Origin: DASQZK01 sp963764345 | Lineage (GTDB): Bacteria > Bacteroidota > Bacteroidia > Bacteroidales > GCA-2748055 | Direction of reading: 5' to 3' | Length of the DNA: 64,000 nucleotides | Assembly (NCBI GenBank): GCA_963764345.1 | Contig: CAVXSF010000016.1 | Location: forward strand, 1-64,000 | Notes under the pieces: generated by a model | What the model saw: the letters and a program-made list of their open reading frames with translations, nothing else | Told to the model about the DNA's origin: nothing | Database searches by the model: none | Shown here: positions 54,369 through 63,067 of the stretch, in pieces | Position numbering within the stretch: position 1 is the first letter of the stretch | Layout of the letters: the number at the start of each line of letters is the position of its first letter | Position numbers and translations under genes: made by a program

Positions 54369-57300
54369 TCAATTGGCTGCAGGAATGGTAAAAATAAACG
54401 TAGATCCTTTCCCCTGAACAGATTCACACCAGATCCGGCCAGCATTCTTTGTGACAAACTCGCTGCAAAGCACCAGACCAAGTCCGGTACCGGTTTCTCC
54501 GGCAGTACCGGTCGACTTATACTTCACATCAATATGAAATAATTTATCCATATCACCGGGAGGTATGCCAACACCGGTGTCTTTTATTCTTACTTCCATA
54601 TTTCCGTCTTTCTGATGGATGCTGATGTCGATGCTTCCACCCTCAGAGGTGAATTTAATTGCATTACTTACCAAATTACGAATAACGGTATCAATCATTT
54701 CCCTGTCGCCAAAAGCCATTTCAGGCTCGGTGGTAGACACTTTAATTTCTATACCCTTATTCTCCGCCTGGATCCGGTGCAAATTTGCATTCACTTCAAT
54801 CAGCCCGGAAAGGTCAAAAGGCACTGGTGAGAATGTCATCTTTCCTCTTTGTGAATTTGCCCAGGTCAGGAGGTTTTCCAGAAGCGTAAAAATGAAACCG
54901 GCCGACTTATTTATGTTTTGCAGTGCCATAAGTTTATCATTCTCTTCAAGTTCAGTGTAATTCCTGATAATCAGATCACTCAAGGAATACAAATTGGTGA
55001 AGGGATTTTTAAGGTCATGGGCGAGTATGGAAAAGAACTTATCCTTCATACCGTTAAGTTCCTTCAATTCTTCTTTCTGTTCTTTAAGCTGTTCTTCAGC
55101 CATTTTACGGTCGGTGATCTCCCTGGCCACGATGACGATGCCGGTCAGTTCACCGGCGGCATTCCTTTTTGGTGAAACTTTGGCATTGTACCACTGTTTG
55201 CTTTCACCTGAACCGAAATTGTAATCAAATCCGGGAACATCATCGCGCTCTTTAAAACTGCTGAATGCTGTTCTGAGTTGCCGGACTAATTCAGACGAAA
55301 TGCCAGCTTTTGTGTAATGTTTATGGATATATAGTTCGGGATTTCTGAAATTAATATCCCGTTTACGGGGATTATAGAACTCCTGGAATATCCCTTCATT
55401 GTCCAGTACAAAAACCAGATCATCCAGTGAATTGATGGTAGATTTAAGCTTTTCCTCACTTTCCTCAACTTTCGCTTTTTGTCTTGCGATTTCTATCGTC
55501 CGTTCATTAACTTTTAATTCCAGAATTTTCTTCTCCCGTAAAAGGTTTCGCTCCCGGAGTTTTATAATTACTACAATGCCAATCAGGATGATGACCGCGT
55601 AAACCAAATAGGCTAAACGGCTTCTCCACCAGGGGGGCGAAATGTGAATTTTAAGGTTTGCCGGTATCTCATTCCACACACCGTCATTATTGGTGCCTTT
55701 AACTCTGAATACATAATCACCTGCAGGTAACCTGGTAAACTGAACAGAATGATGATTTCCGGTATTGTTCCATTTGGAAGAGATTCCTTCCATCTGATAA
55801 GCATAACGGTTTTTTCCGGGATTTGTAAAATCAAGCGCTGAAAAATCGATGGAAAAGGAATAATCCTTATAGGATAAACTAATCTCCGGTTCGTAGACAT
55901 TCAGATTTTTCCTGACCCCGTCATTTTCTTTTTCGAAGGTGGTAATCTTTAAGGGAGGTATATAGGTATTGCCATTCAGCGAATCGGGGAAAAATGAAAC
56001 AAGTCCGTCCATGCCACCAAAAAACATCTCACCATCACTGCTTCTGAAAACAGCCTTGATATTGAATTCCTGACCTATGAACTCATCCAGTGCCTGAAAC
56101 CGGACAGGGTCCCCTGTATTCGGATTTGCGATGGCCAGACCTCTGCCGGTTGAGAACCACAGATTATTGGAGGCATCGTCAATGATGTCATAGATGACAC
56201 TGCCGGGAAGTCCGCTTTTTACTGAATAATAGGTAAATACCCCGGAAGCTTTATTAAAGCGGTTAAGTCCTGATGCTGTACCTATCCAGATATTACCTCG
56301 CAAATCTTCACCCAGTGAAATGGTGAAATTATCGCAAAGTGTGTTTGTAGATCGTGAATTATGAACGTAATGTATCATGCTTTGCTGATAGGGATTATAA
56401 CGGTCGAGACCATTGGATGTGGCGATCCAGATGTCTTTATCACGGTCTTCCAGAACTGAATAGACCAGGTTGCTGCTCAGGGATAGTGCTTCATCCGGAG
56501 ATGCTTTTAGCATACGTATGGTTTTATTCCTGATATTGAGGATGACCACACCGTTACTGGTACCAATCCATAGCTTACCTTCCGAATCTTCAATGATGTT
56601 ATATACCCTGATGCCGGTGAATACGTCAAAGCTCTCCGTTCCGAAATATTCACTGACGTTGACAAAGGCTCCTTTCACGGGGTCAAAAACTGCCACACCG
56701 TTTCGCGTCCCGAGCCAAAGCCTTGAATAACCATCCAGGTACAAAACATGCGCATAATCATCCGGTATATGGTATTTCCCCCGAAAGCCTGAACTGTACC
56801 CGGCCTTTACTTTGCCATCCGGCGTCAACTCTACAAGTCCTTTTCCCCAGGTCCCGACCCAGAGATTACCCGATTTATTCTTAAAGACCGATGCGATAAC
56901 ATTATCGGGGAGCTCAACGGAACCAGGATCGTCCGATTTCTTGTAAAACCGGATATTCTTTTTTTTCAGATCGGTTTTATCGAGACCGGCAATTGTACCT
57001 ATCCAAAGGTTATTTGAGAAGTCCTCATAAAGTGAAAAGACAATATTGTGACTGATCAGATGCCTGGTATCAGTGCCGCTCATAAAGTGGATGAACTGTG
57101 GCTCACCTTTATCGGCCGGGAAAATCATTTTGTTCAGACCTCCGCCTTCGGTACCAATCCAGATTGCCCCCGTGTGATCCTGCCTGACAGCACGGATGAG
57201 ATTGTGGCTTAGCCCGGATAAATGTTCCTCACGGTGGAAATAATGCTTTATACGGAATGTCACCGGATCAATGATATTCAGCCCGTGCTCTGTTCCGCAA

Positions 57301-58004
57301 AGAATTCGTCCATCCCTGTCTTCAGATAGGGCAGTAATATGATTGTGACTGATGGTCTCGGAATTTTCCGGGTCATGAAGGAAGACTCTATATCGGTTGG
57401 TTTCAGGATCGAGACGAAAAAGACCGTGATGAGTGCCTATCCACAAAAAACCATTTTTAGCTTTAATGACCGGTACGCCATTGTCATAAAGTACACCAGA
57501 ATACCAGGAATCGTTTCTGAAGGTATGCTTATGCCCGGTTTTAACGTTTATTACGGCGAGCTCTGGTGGAAAATTAACATATACATTCTCCTTATCGGTG
57601 CAAAGTCCGTAAACAAAATTGTCGGTTATAACTGTTCCGGTACCTTTATGGTTAATCCTGTTGAATAAACCTGTTTTCTTATCGTATCTGTTCAGACCAC
57701 CTTTGGTGGCGATCCATAAACCACCGGTCGAATCTTCCGCGATGCTGAAAATCCAGTTGTTGGACAGAGAGGTTGTATCATAAGGGTCATTAAAGTAGGA
57801 AACGAAACTGTATCCGTCGAAACGGTTAAGACCGTTTTGTGTGCCAAACCATAGGAATCCTTCACTATCCTGGCAAATGCAGATGATCACACTCTGCGAA
57901 ATGCCATCCCTTACCGCAAAATGATTAAAAGAAAGGGATTGTCCAGAGACCTGGTTTAACAACAGGTGAATGAACAACGCTATGAAGACGGCATATTTAT
58001 CCAT
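54369..58004 (-). CDS. reg_prop/Y_Y_Y hybrid-type sensor histidine kinase lacking receiver and HTH
   Basis: 1211 residues from MDKYAVFIALFIHLLLNQVS (signal peptide; frame open to 58040). Periplasmic region ~25-760: two seven-bladed propellers built of reg_prop repeats (SEGFLWFGTQNGLNRFD, GGLWIATKGGLNRYD), then a Y_Y_Y domain (SFSIDFSALDFTNPGKNRYA). A membrane helix at ~765-785 precedes a coiled coil and a PAS domain (~830-960), then HisKA (SILAHDLKNPFTNLYSLS) and HATPase (NLVSNAIKFTSEGG, VGIPPGDMDKLF, GTGLGLVLCSEF). Classical HTCS proteins add a receiver and AraC domain; here the protein stops, so it must pass phosphate to a separate regulator. Sensed ligand unknown, probably a glycan. Confidence 0.93.
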   Translation of the reverse strand: MDKYAVFIALFIHLLLNQVSGQSLSFNHFAVRDGISQSVIICICQDSEGFLWFGTQNGLNRFDGYSFVSYFNDPYDTTSLSNNWIFSIAEDSTGGLWIATKGGLNRYDKKTGLFNRINHKGTGTVITDNFVYGLCTDKENVYVNFPPELAVINVKTGHKHTFRNDSWYSGVLYDNGVPVIKAKNGFLWIGTHHGLFRLDPETNRYRVFLHDPENSETISHNHITALSEDRDGRILCGTEHGLNIIDPVTFRIKHYFHREEHLSGLSHNLIRAVRQDHTGAIWIGTEGGGLNKMIFPADKGEPQFIHFMSGTDTRHLISHNIVFSLYEDFSNNLWIGTIAGLDKTDLKKKNIRFYKKSDDPGSVELPDNVIASVFKNKSGNLWVGTWGKGLVELTPDGKVKAGYSSGFRGKYHIPDDYAHVLYLDGYSRLWLGTRNGVAVFDPVKGAFVNVSEYFGTESFDVFTGIRVYNIIEDSEGKLWIGTSNGVVILNIRNKTIRMLKASPDEALSLSSNLVYSVLEDRDKDIWIATSNGLDRYNPYQQSMIHYVHNSRSTNTLCDNFTISLGEDLRGNIWIGTASGLNRFNKASGVFTYYSVKSGLPGSVIYDIIDDASNNLWFSTGRGLAIANPNTGDPVRFQALDEFIGQEFNIKAVFRSSDGEMFFGGMDGLVSFFPDSLNGNTYIPPLKITTFEKENDGVRKNLNVYEPEISLSYKDYSFSIDFSALDFTNPGKNRYAYQMEGISSKWNNTGNHHSVQFTRLPAGDYVFRVKGTNNDGVWNEIPANLKIHISPPWWRSRLAYLVYAVIILIGIVVIIKLRERNLLREKKILELKVNERTIEIARQKAKVEESEEKLKSTINSLDDLVFVLDNEGIFQEFYNPRKRDINFRNPELYIHKHYTKAGISSELVRQLRTAFSSFKERDDVPGFDYNFGSGESKQWYNAKVSPKRNAAGELTGIVIVAREITDRKMAEEQLKEQKEELKELNGMKDKFFSILAHDLKNPFTNLYSLSDLIIRNYTELEENDKLMALQNINKSAGFIFTLLENLLTWANSQRGKMTFSPVPFDLSGLIEVNANLHRIQAENKGIEIKVSTTEPEMAFGDREMIDTVIRNLVSNAIKFTSEGGSIDISIHQKDGNMEVRIKDTGVGIPPGDMDKLFHIDVKYKSTGTAGETGTGLGLVLCSEFVTKNAGRIWCESVQGKGSTFIFTIPAAN

Positions 58005-58368
58005 CCGTTGGAGTTTGTACCTGTCATCATGAGCTTTCATCGGGAGAGTTCATTTCAGGTTACAACAAGGACTATCAGAAATCCGGCGACATAATCACCG
58101 GGGAAGAGGATAAATCATTCAAGTCACTTAATATATGACATTTTTTATTAAAATCTTAACTCATCACCAATATTTAAAATCCGGTAGTCACATCAGGCGT
58201 GAAACTTCCGGAGGTCCTGTGTCTGCACCCTCTATGCGGATTTTTCATAACTCAGATTTTCGCCTTGAAGAGTCCAGACTTGAAATAGCGTCGGTCCTAT
58301 TGCATTTTACCTTGAGGGGATCATCCGTCTCCCGAAGATATTTGCACTCCGCTTTTGCTTTCACCGTC
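58005..58368. other. intergenic region between sensor kinase and subtilase
   Basis: Holds the promoter of the sensor kinase and the end of the subtilase transcript, both on the reverse strand. No motif stands out and the forward frame here (58135-58560) is unsupported. Confidence 0.5.
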
Positions 58369-60015
58369 TTATTTTCCGGCCTTCCTAAAGGCATTATAAG
58401 CATTTACCACTCCCCCTGTTACCGAGAGTTTATCAAATCGAACCGTTTTACCATTATCAATTTTTTCTCCTGTAGTTGCATCAGCCGACGGAAGATAGAC
58501 TTTTTTCCTCCGGTGTTTGTCGGTATTTTTCAGAATGAGATCTTTCAAAGCAATAGCTGATAAATCGGGGTGGTATGACAGGATGAGGGCAGCCACGCCG
58601 GCAACAACAGGTGAGGCAAAACTGGTACCGTCACCCATATCGTATCTGTTTCCAGGGTAAAGGGAAATGATATTAACCCCGGGGGCAAAAAGGTCGACCT
58701 CCTTCTGGCCATAATTGGAAAAACTACCTACCAGGTCCTTCCCAAAGGTTTTTGAGGAAGCTCCTACGGTAATCCAGTTGTTAACTATGGTGCCGTCATT
58801 AAGACGGTTCTCAGGATAACTGGGTACATGATCCAGATCATTTGCATCATTACCGGCAGCATGAACGAGAAGGACATGATGAGCTTCAGCATACTTTACC
58901 GCGGCATCAACAAAATCCTTATGCGGCGAAAAATCCTTTCCGAAGCTCATATTAATGATATCGGCCCCGTTATCAACGGCATAACGGATGGCCAGGGCAA
59001 CATCCTTATCCCTCTCATCCCCGTCGGGTATCGCCCTAACACTCATGATTTCCACGTCGCTTGCGATTCCGTCGATTCCGAAACCATTGTTCCGGATGGC
59101 TGCGATGATGCCGGAAACGAATGTACCGTGAAATGCATCAGGGCCGGTCACATCATTATTCCCATAATCCGTATCGTTGATATCATCCGGATTGTCTCCT
59201 ATGAGAGGCCTTGGATTGAAATCGGGGTTCAGCTGTTTATCAAGACGGGCATCGACCATCTCTTTCACCTGGTTCAATCCGTCCCTGGTGAATCCATTCT
59301 CATCGAGAGTAATGAGAAATTTTTTGACCATATTGACGTCGTCCCGGTTGGTGTTGATGCCCTTCAGATCGGCAATTGTAAACGTGTCTTTGCCGAGAAA
59401 ATCTTTGATGATCTTGTCGGCATAGCTCAGGTTAAGCTCCAGGTTTGTAATATTGGATTTTATAGTTTCAAATTTTTTCTTCTTTTTTTCGAAAGAGGCC
59501 TGACATTCCTTATAAAGTCTGTAATCCGCAGTATCTTCCGGGGCTACCTGGTTAATCGAATCGACTCCGCTGAACCGGGGGGCCATCCTGCGCATGATCC
59601 TGACTTCTTCGAAGTTTGCATACCGGATGTTTTCTCCGTTTTTGTTACCCAGGAAATTCCACCCGTGAATATCATCTATATACCCATTTTTGTCATCGTC
59701 AATGCCGTTGCCAGGTATCTCACCCGTATTGACCCAAATCCTTCCCTTCAGGTCAACATGGGCCGTATCTACACCTCCGTCAATGACTGCCACGATAATC
59801 TTTCGGCCGGCCTTTTTATTGCCGATCAGAGAGCTGTAAGTGCGGTCAACACCGGCACCTTCAATTTTATTTTTGGAAGGACTTTTATCAAACCAATTCA
59901 GGAAAGATCCATCCAGAGAATCAACGGTGGACACAGGAGTCGACTGGCTGAAGACATTCAGCATAGCCATCGTGATAAAAGTACTGGTTAACAGGAATTT
60001 TAAAATCATTTTCAT
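58369..60015 (-). CDS. secreted subtilisin-like serine protease (S8) with a ~200-residue insertion
   Basis: 548 residues with a signal peptide (MKMILKFLLTSTFITMAMLNVFSQ). Catalytic triad: Asp79 in VAVIDGGVD, His296 in DAFHGTFVSG and Ser465 in GDGTSFASPV; the oxyanion-site Asn is in HAAGNDAND (~389). In most subtilases Asp and His are ~40 residues apart; here ~215. The extra part (~135-290) is Lys-rich and helical (CQASFEKKKKKFETIKSN) and may be a lid. There is no T9SS tail and no propeptide resembling I9. Same strand and next to the sensor kinase, but 360 bp away. Confidence 0.93.
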   Translation of the reverse strand: MKMILKFLLTSTFITMAMLNVFSQSTPVSTVDSLDGSFLNWFDKSPSKNKIEGAGVDRTYSSLIGNKKAGRKIIVAVIDGGVDTAHVDLKGRIWVNTGEIPGNGIDDDKNGYIDDIHGWNFLGNKNGENIRYANFEEVRIMRRMAPRFSGVDSINQVAPEDTADYRLYKECQASFEKKKKKFETIKSNITNLELNLSYADKIIKDFLGKDTFTIADLKGINTNRDDVNMVKKFLITLDENGFTRDGLNQVKEMVDARLDKQLNPDFNPRPLIGDNPDDINDTDYGNNDVTGPDAFHGTFVSGIIAAIRNNGFGIDGIASDVEIMSVRAIPDGDERDKDVALAIRYAVDNGADIINMSFGKDFSPHKDFVDAAVKYAEAHHVLLVHAAGNDANDLDHVPSYPENRLNDGTIVNNWITVGASSKTFGKDLVGSFSNYGQKEVDLFAPGVNIISLYPGNRYDMGDGTSFASPVVAGVAALILSYHPDLSAIALKDLILKNTDKHRRKKVYLPSADATTGEKIDNGKTVRFDKLSVTGGVVNAYNAFRKAGK

Positions 60016-60288
60016 TTTTGCCGGTTTATAAATAAAAAAGAGTAAAAATAGAATTCATTATCCTAAAAACAACGTTTTAGAATGAATGTTCCAAATCTTC
60101 ATCCTTTCGGATGATCTAAATAGTTGACATCTTAAAATCTCAGTTTGGACACTGTAAATAAATCGTTAATAAAATAGGGGATAAGTTAATTCGTCTTCTG
60201 TTGAAATCCCACCTAATATTTGATATTATTAGCAAAATAAAAACGTAACCCTCCAAGTAATAAGTGCTGAAGAAATAAAACAGAGATT

Positions 60289-60666
60289 ATGATTACAAGC
60301 CGCTACAACAGTGAAATAGGAGTTCTTGAAGTCAGGTACAAGGGTAAACTGGGATTTTCAGAACTGAAGGGATTTGGTGACAGTCTGATGACTAACGTGA
60401 CTATTCCCCGGGAACTTAAAATCCTTACCGATGTGAGAGACGGGGAATATGATCTCCGCGAAGATGAACTCCAACTGGTATTGAATGCTTTGCAGCTGCA
60501 ATTGAGCTCTTTCAAATTTATTAAAGCTGCTTTTATTCATACCCGCCCCAAAGAAACTGCTATCTCCCTGATCTCGGAAGAAAGAAACACCATCCCCAAT
60601 TATTTTCACAGGGTTTTTTCTACCAGGCAGGCTGCATTGACCTGGCTGCTGGAGAACAACGTATAG
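60289..60666 (+). CDS. STAS/SpoIIAA-like domain protein
   Basis: 125 residues, single small alpha/beta domain: MITSRYNSEIGVLEVRYKGK, then ELKILTDVRDGEYDL and FIKAAFIHTRPKETAI, ending FSTRQAALTWLLE. This pattern fits the STAS/SpoIIAA-like group of small cytoplasmic proteins in Bacteroidota. No catalytic residue. Function unknown; perhaps a protein-protein interaction module. Preceded by ~270 bp of AT-rich DNA shared with the divergent subtilase gene. Confidence 0.7.
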   Translation: MITSRYNSEIGVLEVRYKGKLGFSELKGFGDSLMTNVTIPRELKILTDVRDGEYDLREDELQLVLNALQLQLSSFKFIKAAFIHTRPKETAISLISEERNTIPNYFHRVFSTRQAALTWLLENNV

Positions 60667-60931
60667 TCTTCATTCCTTTCGGAAATCCTGGTACATGAAT
60701 GAATTTTGCATTGAGGGTGTTGAGAAATATTCACATCCCCGTCTCTCTTTAAATACAGCCGTATTGAATGATTTACGTGCTTTCTCCGTGTGATTTTTAC
60801 GTTTATGTTGAAAAGCGTGGAAAACATGCTACAATTTATTGATATTCAGGTCATATTAAGACTGATTTGAGCCTTTCGCACGATTTTTGCGAACTGGTGC
60901 AGGATTATTTAATAAGAAAGGGGAAATTATA

Positions 60932-61282
60932 ATGAAAAATAGATCAATAAGATGGCAGGACTGGGTCACCCTCATTGCAGGGATCTGGTTATTCATAAAT
61001 CCATGGCTTTTTGGTTATGCCAAAATGTCTTATTCCTGGGATGCTTTTCTTTTTGGAGCAGTAGTCTTCGTCTTTTCAATCTGGGCAATCAGTGACAGAC
61101 GTTTTTGGGAAGAATGGGTTGACCTGTTGATTGGTATCTGGCTTTTCATATCACCCTGGATACTGAACTTCGATTTGAATGGAAGCGCCTTATGGAATTT
61201 TCTCTCGGTAGGTTTCATCCTGATGATATTCGATATCTGGAGTATAGCTGCATACCCTAGGGTATCTGCGGCACACGCATAA
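60932..61282 (+). CDS. SPW repeat membrane protein
   Basis: 116 residues from MKNRSIRWQDWVTLIAGIWL (AGGGGAAA lies upstream; frame open from 60887). Two SPW repeats, each of two helices: WVTLIAGIWLFINPWLFG (~11-28) and WVDLLIGIWLFISPWILN (~65-82), with the signature PW motifs. These four-helix proteins are membrane-embedded and of unknown function. A strong terminator follows 37 bp downstream, so it is monocistronic. Confidence 0.9.
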   Translation: MKNRSIRWQDWVTLIAGIWLFINPWLFGYAKMSYSWDAFLFGAVVFVFSIWAISDRRFWEEWVDLLIGIWLFISPWILNFDLNGSALWNFLSVGFILMIFDIWSIAAYPRVSAAHA

Positions 61283-61318
61283 AGCCGGTTTGATAAATAA
61301 GAAAAATTGGAAATTCAG

Positions 61319-61365
61319 GCCGGTAAAGGATTTTATTCATGTAGTAAAAGCCTTTACCGGCTTTT
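61319..61365 (+). terminator. strong intrinsic terminator after SPW gene
   Basis: GCCGGTAAAGG (61319-61329) pairs perfectly with CCTTTACCGGC (61351-61361), followed by TTTTGATTTT. The 11-bp GC-rich stem and T-run make it convincing; it may work for the convergent gene as well. Confidence 0.9.
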
Positions 61366-61441
61366 GATTTTAAAGTTCGTATGATGGTCTTATAGGAAAA
61401 GTAGGATGAATGGGTTGAGCTTATCCATGCCGCTTCCATTT

Positions 61442-62143
61442 TCAGGGTGTGTCCGAGATAAAGTTATAGACTTTTCCGGCTATTATTTGCTGTCCTTCAT
61501 CATTCAGATGAAAGCCATCAAGGCTGTATTTCATGTAATCAGGCTGGAAAAGGCTGTACAAATCGATGAAATCACAGCGACTCTGTCGGGCAATGTCTTT
61601 AAAAAAGGGGAGGAGGTATTTAACCCTTTCGTCAGCACCCTTGAATCTGGCCGGTAAAAAAGGATCCGGACCGAAAGGTACGGGTGATAGAATTACGATA
61701 TCCGGAGGCCTGTTCTTAAATCCGGGAAACCCCTTGATCTTGCGGATCAGGTCATTCAGATAAACCGGTACGGTAGAAAGTTCATTGTCAAATATGTTTT
61801 TGCAATCATTGGTCCCAAGTGAAAGGAACAGATAATCGATTTTTCGCCCTCCACTCGAATCCAGGGCGTTATCAAGATAAATCTCGATGTTATGCAGTGT
61901 GTTCAGTTTTTCATTGCTTAAATTATTGAAACCGTAGGTATTTCCCGGAACCGAAAAGTTGAGAATCCTGTTTTCCGGCATCTTCTTTTTTAGCTTACTG
62001 ACCCAACTGTCGTCCACAGCCGCATTTTGGTCCCCGATGACTACAATGAATTTTTCATGGCGAGATGCACAAGAAATCAGGAATACTGAAAAAAAAAGGA
62101 GAACAGAGAGTAATTTAAAAGATGTTCTGAGTGATGATTTCAT
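61442..62143 (-). CDS. SGNH/GDSL-hydrolase-like lipoprotein without catalytic serine
   Basis: 233 residues with a lipobox (FSVFLISC, Cys25). SGNH blocks are in order: block I VVIGDQNAA (~35), where Ser is replaced by Gln39; block II-type region FSVPGNTYGFNN; block III SLGTNDC; block V SLDGFHLN with the catalytic Asp/His. The GDSN Ser nucleophile is therefore missing, while the oxyanion-hole and Asp-His elements remain. A Ser-to-CAA change needs more than one base, so it is not a simple sequencing error. Inferred: a non-catalytic carbohydrate- or lipid-binding protein, or an enzyme with another chemistry. Confidence 0.8.
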   Translation of the reverse strand: MKSSLRTSFKLLSVLLFFSVFLISCASRHEKFIVVIGDQNAAVDDSWVSKLKKKMPENRILNFSVPGNTYGFNNLSNEKLNTLHNIEIYLDNALDSSGGRKIDYLFLSLGTNDCKNIFDNELSTVPVYLNDLIRKIKGFPGFKNRPPDIVILSPVPFGPDPFLPARFKGADERVKYLLPFFKDIARQSRCDFIDLYSLFQPDYMKYSLDGFHLNDEGQQIIAGKVYNFISDTP

Positions 62144-62310
62144 TCTGCAGGAATCCTTTTTTGTGTTCCCGACAATTTAAGGTAATTTCTGCGATTATCT
62201 AAATTTGCCAGACTTTATTTATTCAAAATTAGCCTTCTGGAAAGGGATGAAATACGAATCGTTCCGGACCTCATTTTTTGGATAACTATAATCAAATATC
62301 TGATATATAG

Positions 62311-62694
62311 TCAGTTGACTTTACCGATCAGGTCTATCAATAATTGGCGTATGGTGTTGGTATCAATGGGTTTTTCAAGGTAACCGGCAAATCCTGCGGC
62401 GAGAAACTTTTCCTTTTCCTCCGGAATACAATTAGCTGTGTGGGCTACCACTGGTATATGACTTTTGAGCCGCCGGATTTTTTCAAAAATTTCAAAACCG
62501 CTCAGATCAGGCAGCCTGATATCAAGTAAAACGATGTCTACCTGCCGGTCGGTCATGACCTTAAGGGCTGCCTCCCCACTTTCGGCGTAAAGGATATTAA
62601 CTCCTGTGTCCCTCAGCATCACTTCGAGCAGGCTGAAGAAAAACTCCTCATCATCGACCAGGAGCAGCGTTTTCGCATAGAGATCTTCTGACAT
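62311..62694 (-). CDS. single-domain response regulator (CheY-like receiver)
   Basis: 127 residues, receiver only. Acidic pocket LLVDDEEFF (Asp14-Asp15), phospho-acceptor Asp58 in VDIVLLDIRLPDLSG, Thr in VVAHTANC (~87) and Lys in GYLEKPID (~107). No output domain, so it acts through partners: it may serve the adjacent histidine kinase on the same strand, or the receiver-less hybrid-type kinase upstream. The latter is speculation. Confidence 0.93.
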   Translation of the reverse strand: MSEDLYAKTLLLVDDEEFFFSLLEVMLRDTGVNILYAESGEAALKVMTDRQVDIVLLDIRLPDLSGFEIFEKIRRLKSHIPVVAHTANCIPEEKEKFLAAGFAGYLEKPIDTNTIRQLLIDLIGKVN

Positions 62695-63067
62695 AAAAAT
62701 TTATTTTGAACTGTCCGGCTGACAGAGAAGTGATGCAAATTTTTTTCTGTCATTCCCTATTTATTTCCATTGACCCGGTTGACAAACCCAGCGACTGCAG
62801 AACTCTTTAAAAATAAAGGGATGATTTCAGTCGCATCCAATGAACATTCTGTTGTAAAAATAAGGATTAAAATTTATTTTTCTGATCGGGTGCAAAAAAA
62901 AGTCAGGGATCACTGAAACCCGCCTCCGACTGACGAATGGCAAACAGAATTTGGTATATGGTAAATTTTGTTTTTTTCATGGTTGTCTTTTTAAGGTAAA
63001 TCATTTGAAAATTGCCAGGGTTTCTCTAATCTCAAATAAGCCGGTTTATCGTAAAGAGCTCAGTGTG
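62695..63067. other. intergenic region between receiver and histidine kinase
   Basis: 373 bp with no supported gene. Both flanking genes are on the reverse strand, so it should hold the receiver promoter. Confidence 0.5.

Noticed and set aside
58828..59991. Forward frame of 387 residues opposite the subtilase
   Set aside because: Long antisense shadow caused by codon bias of the subtilase; no signal, no homology.
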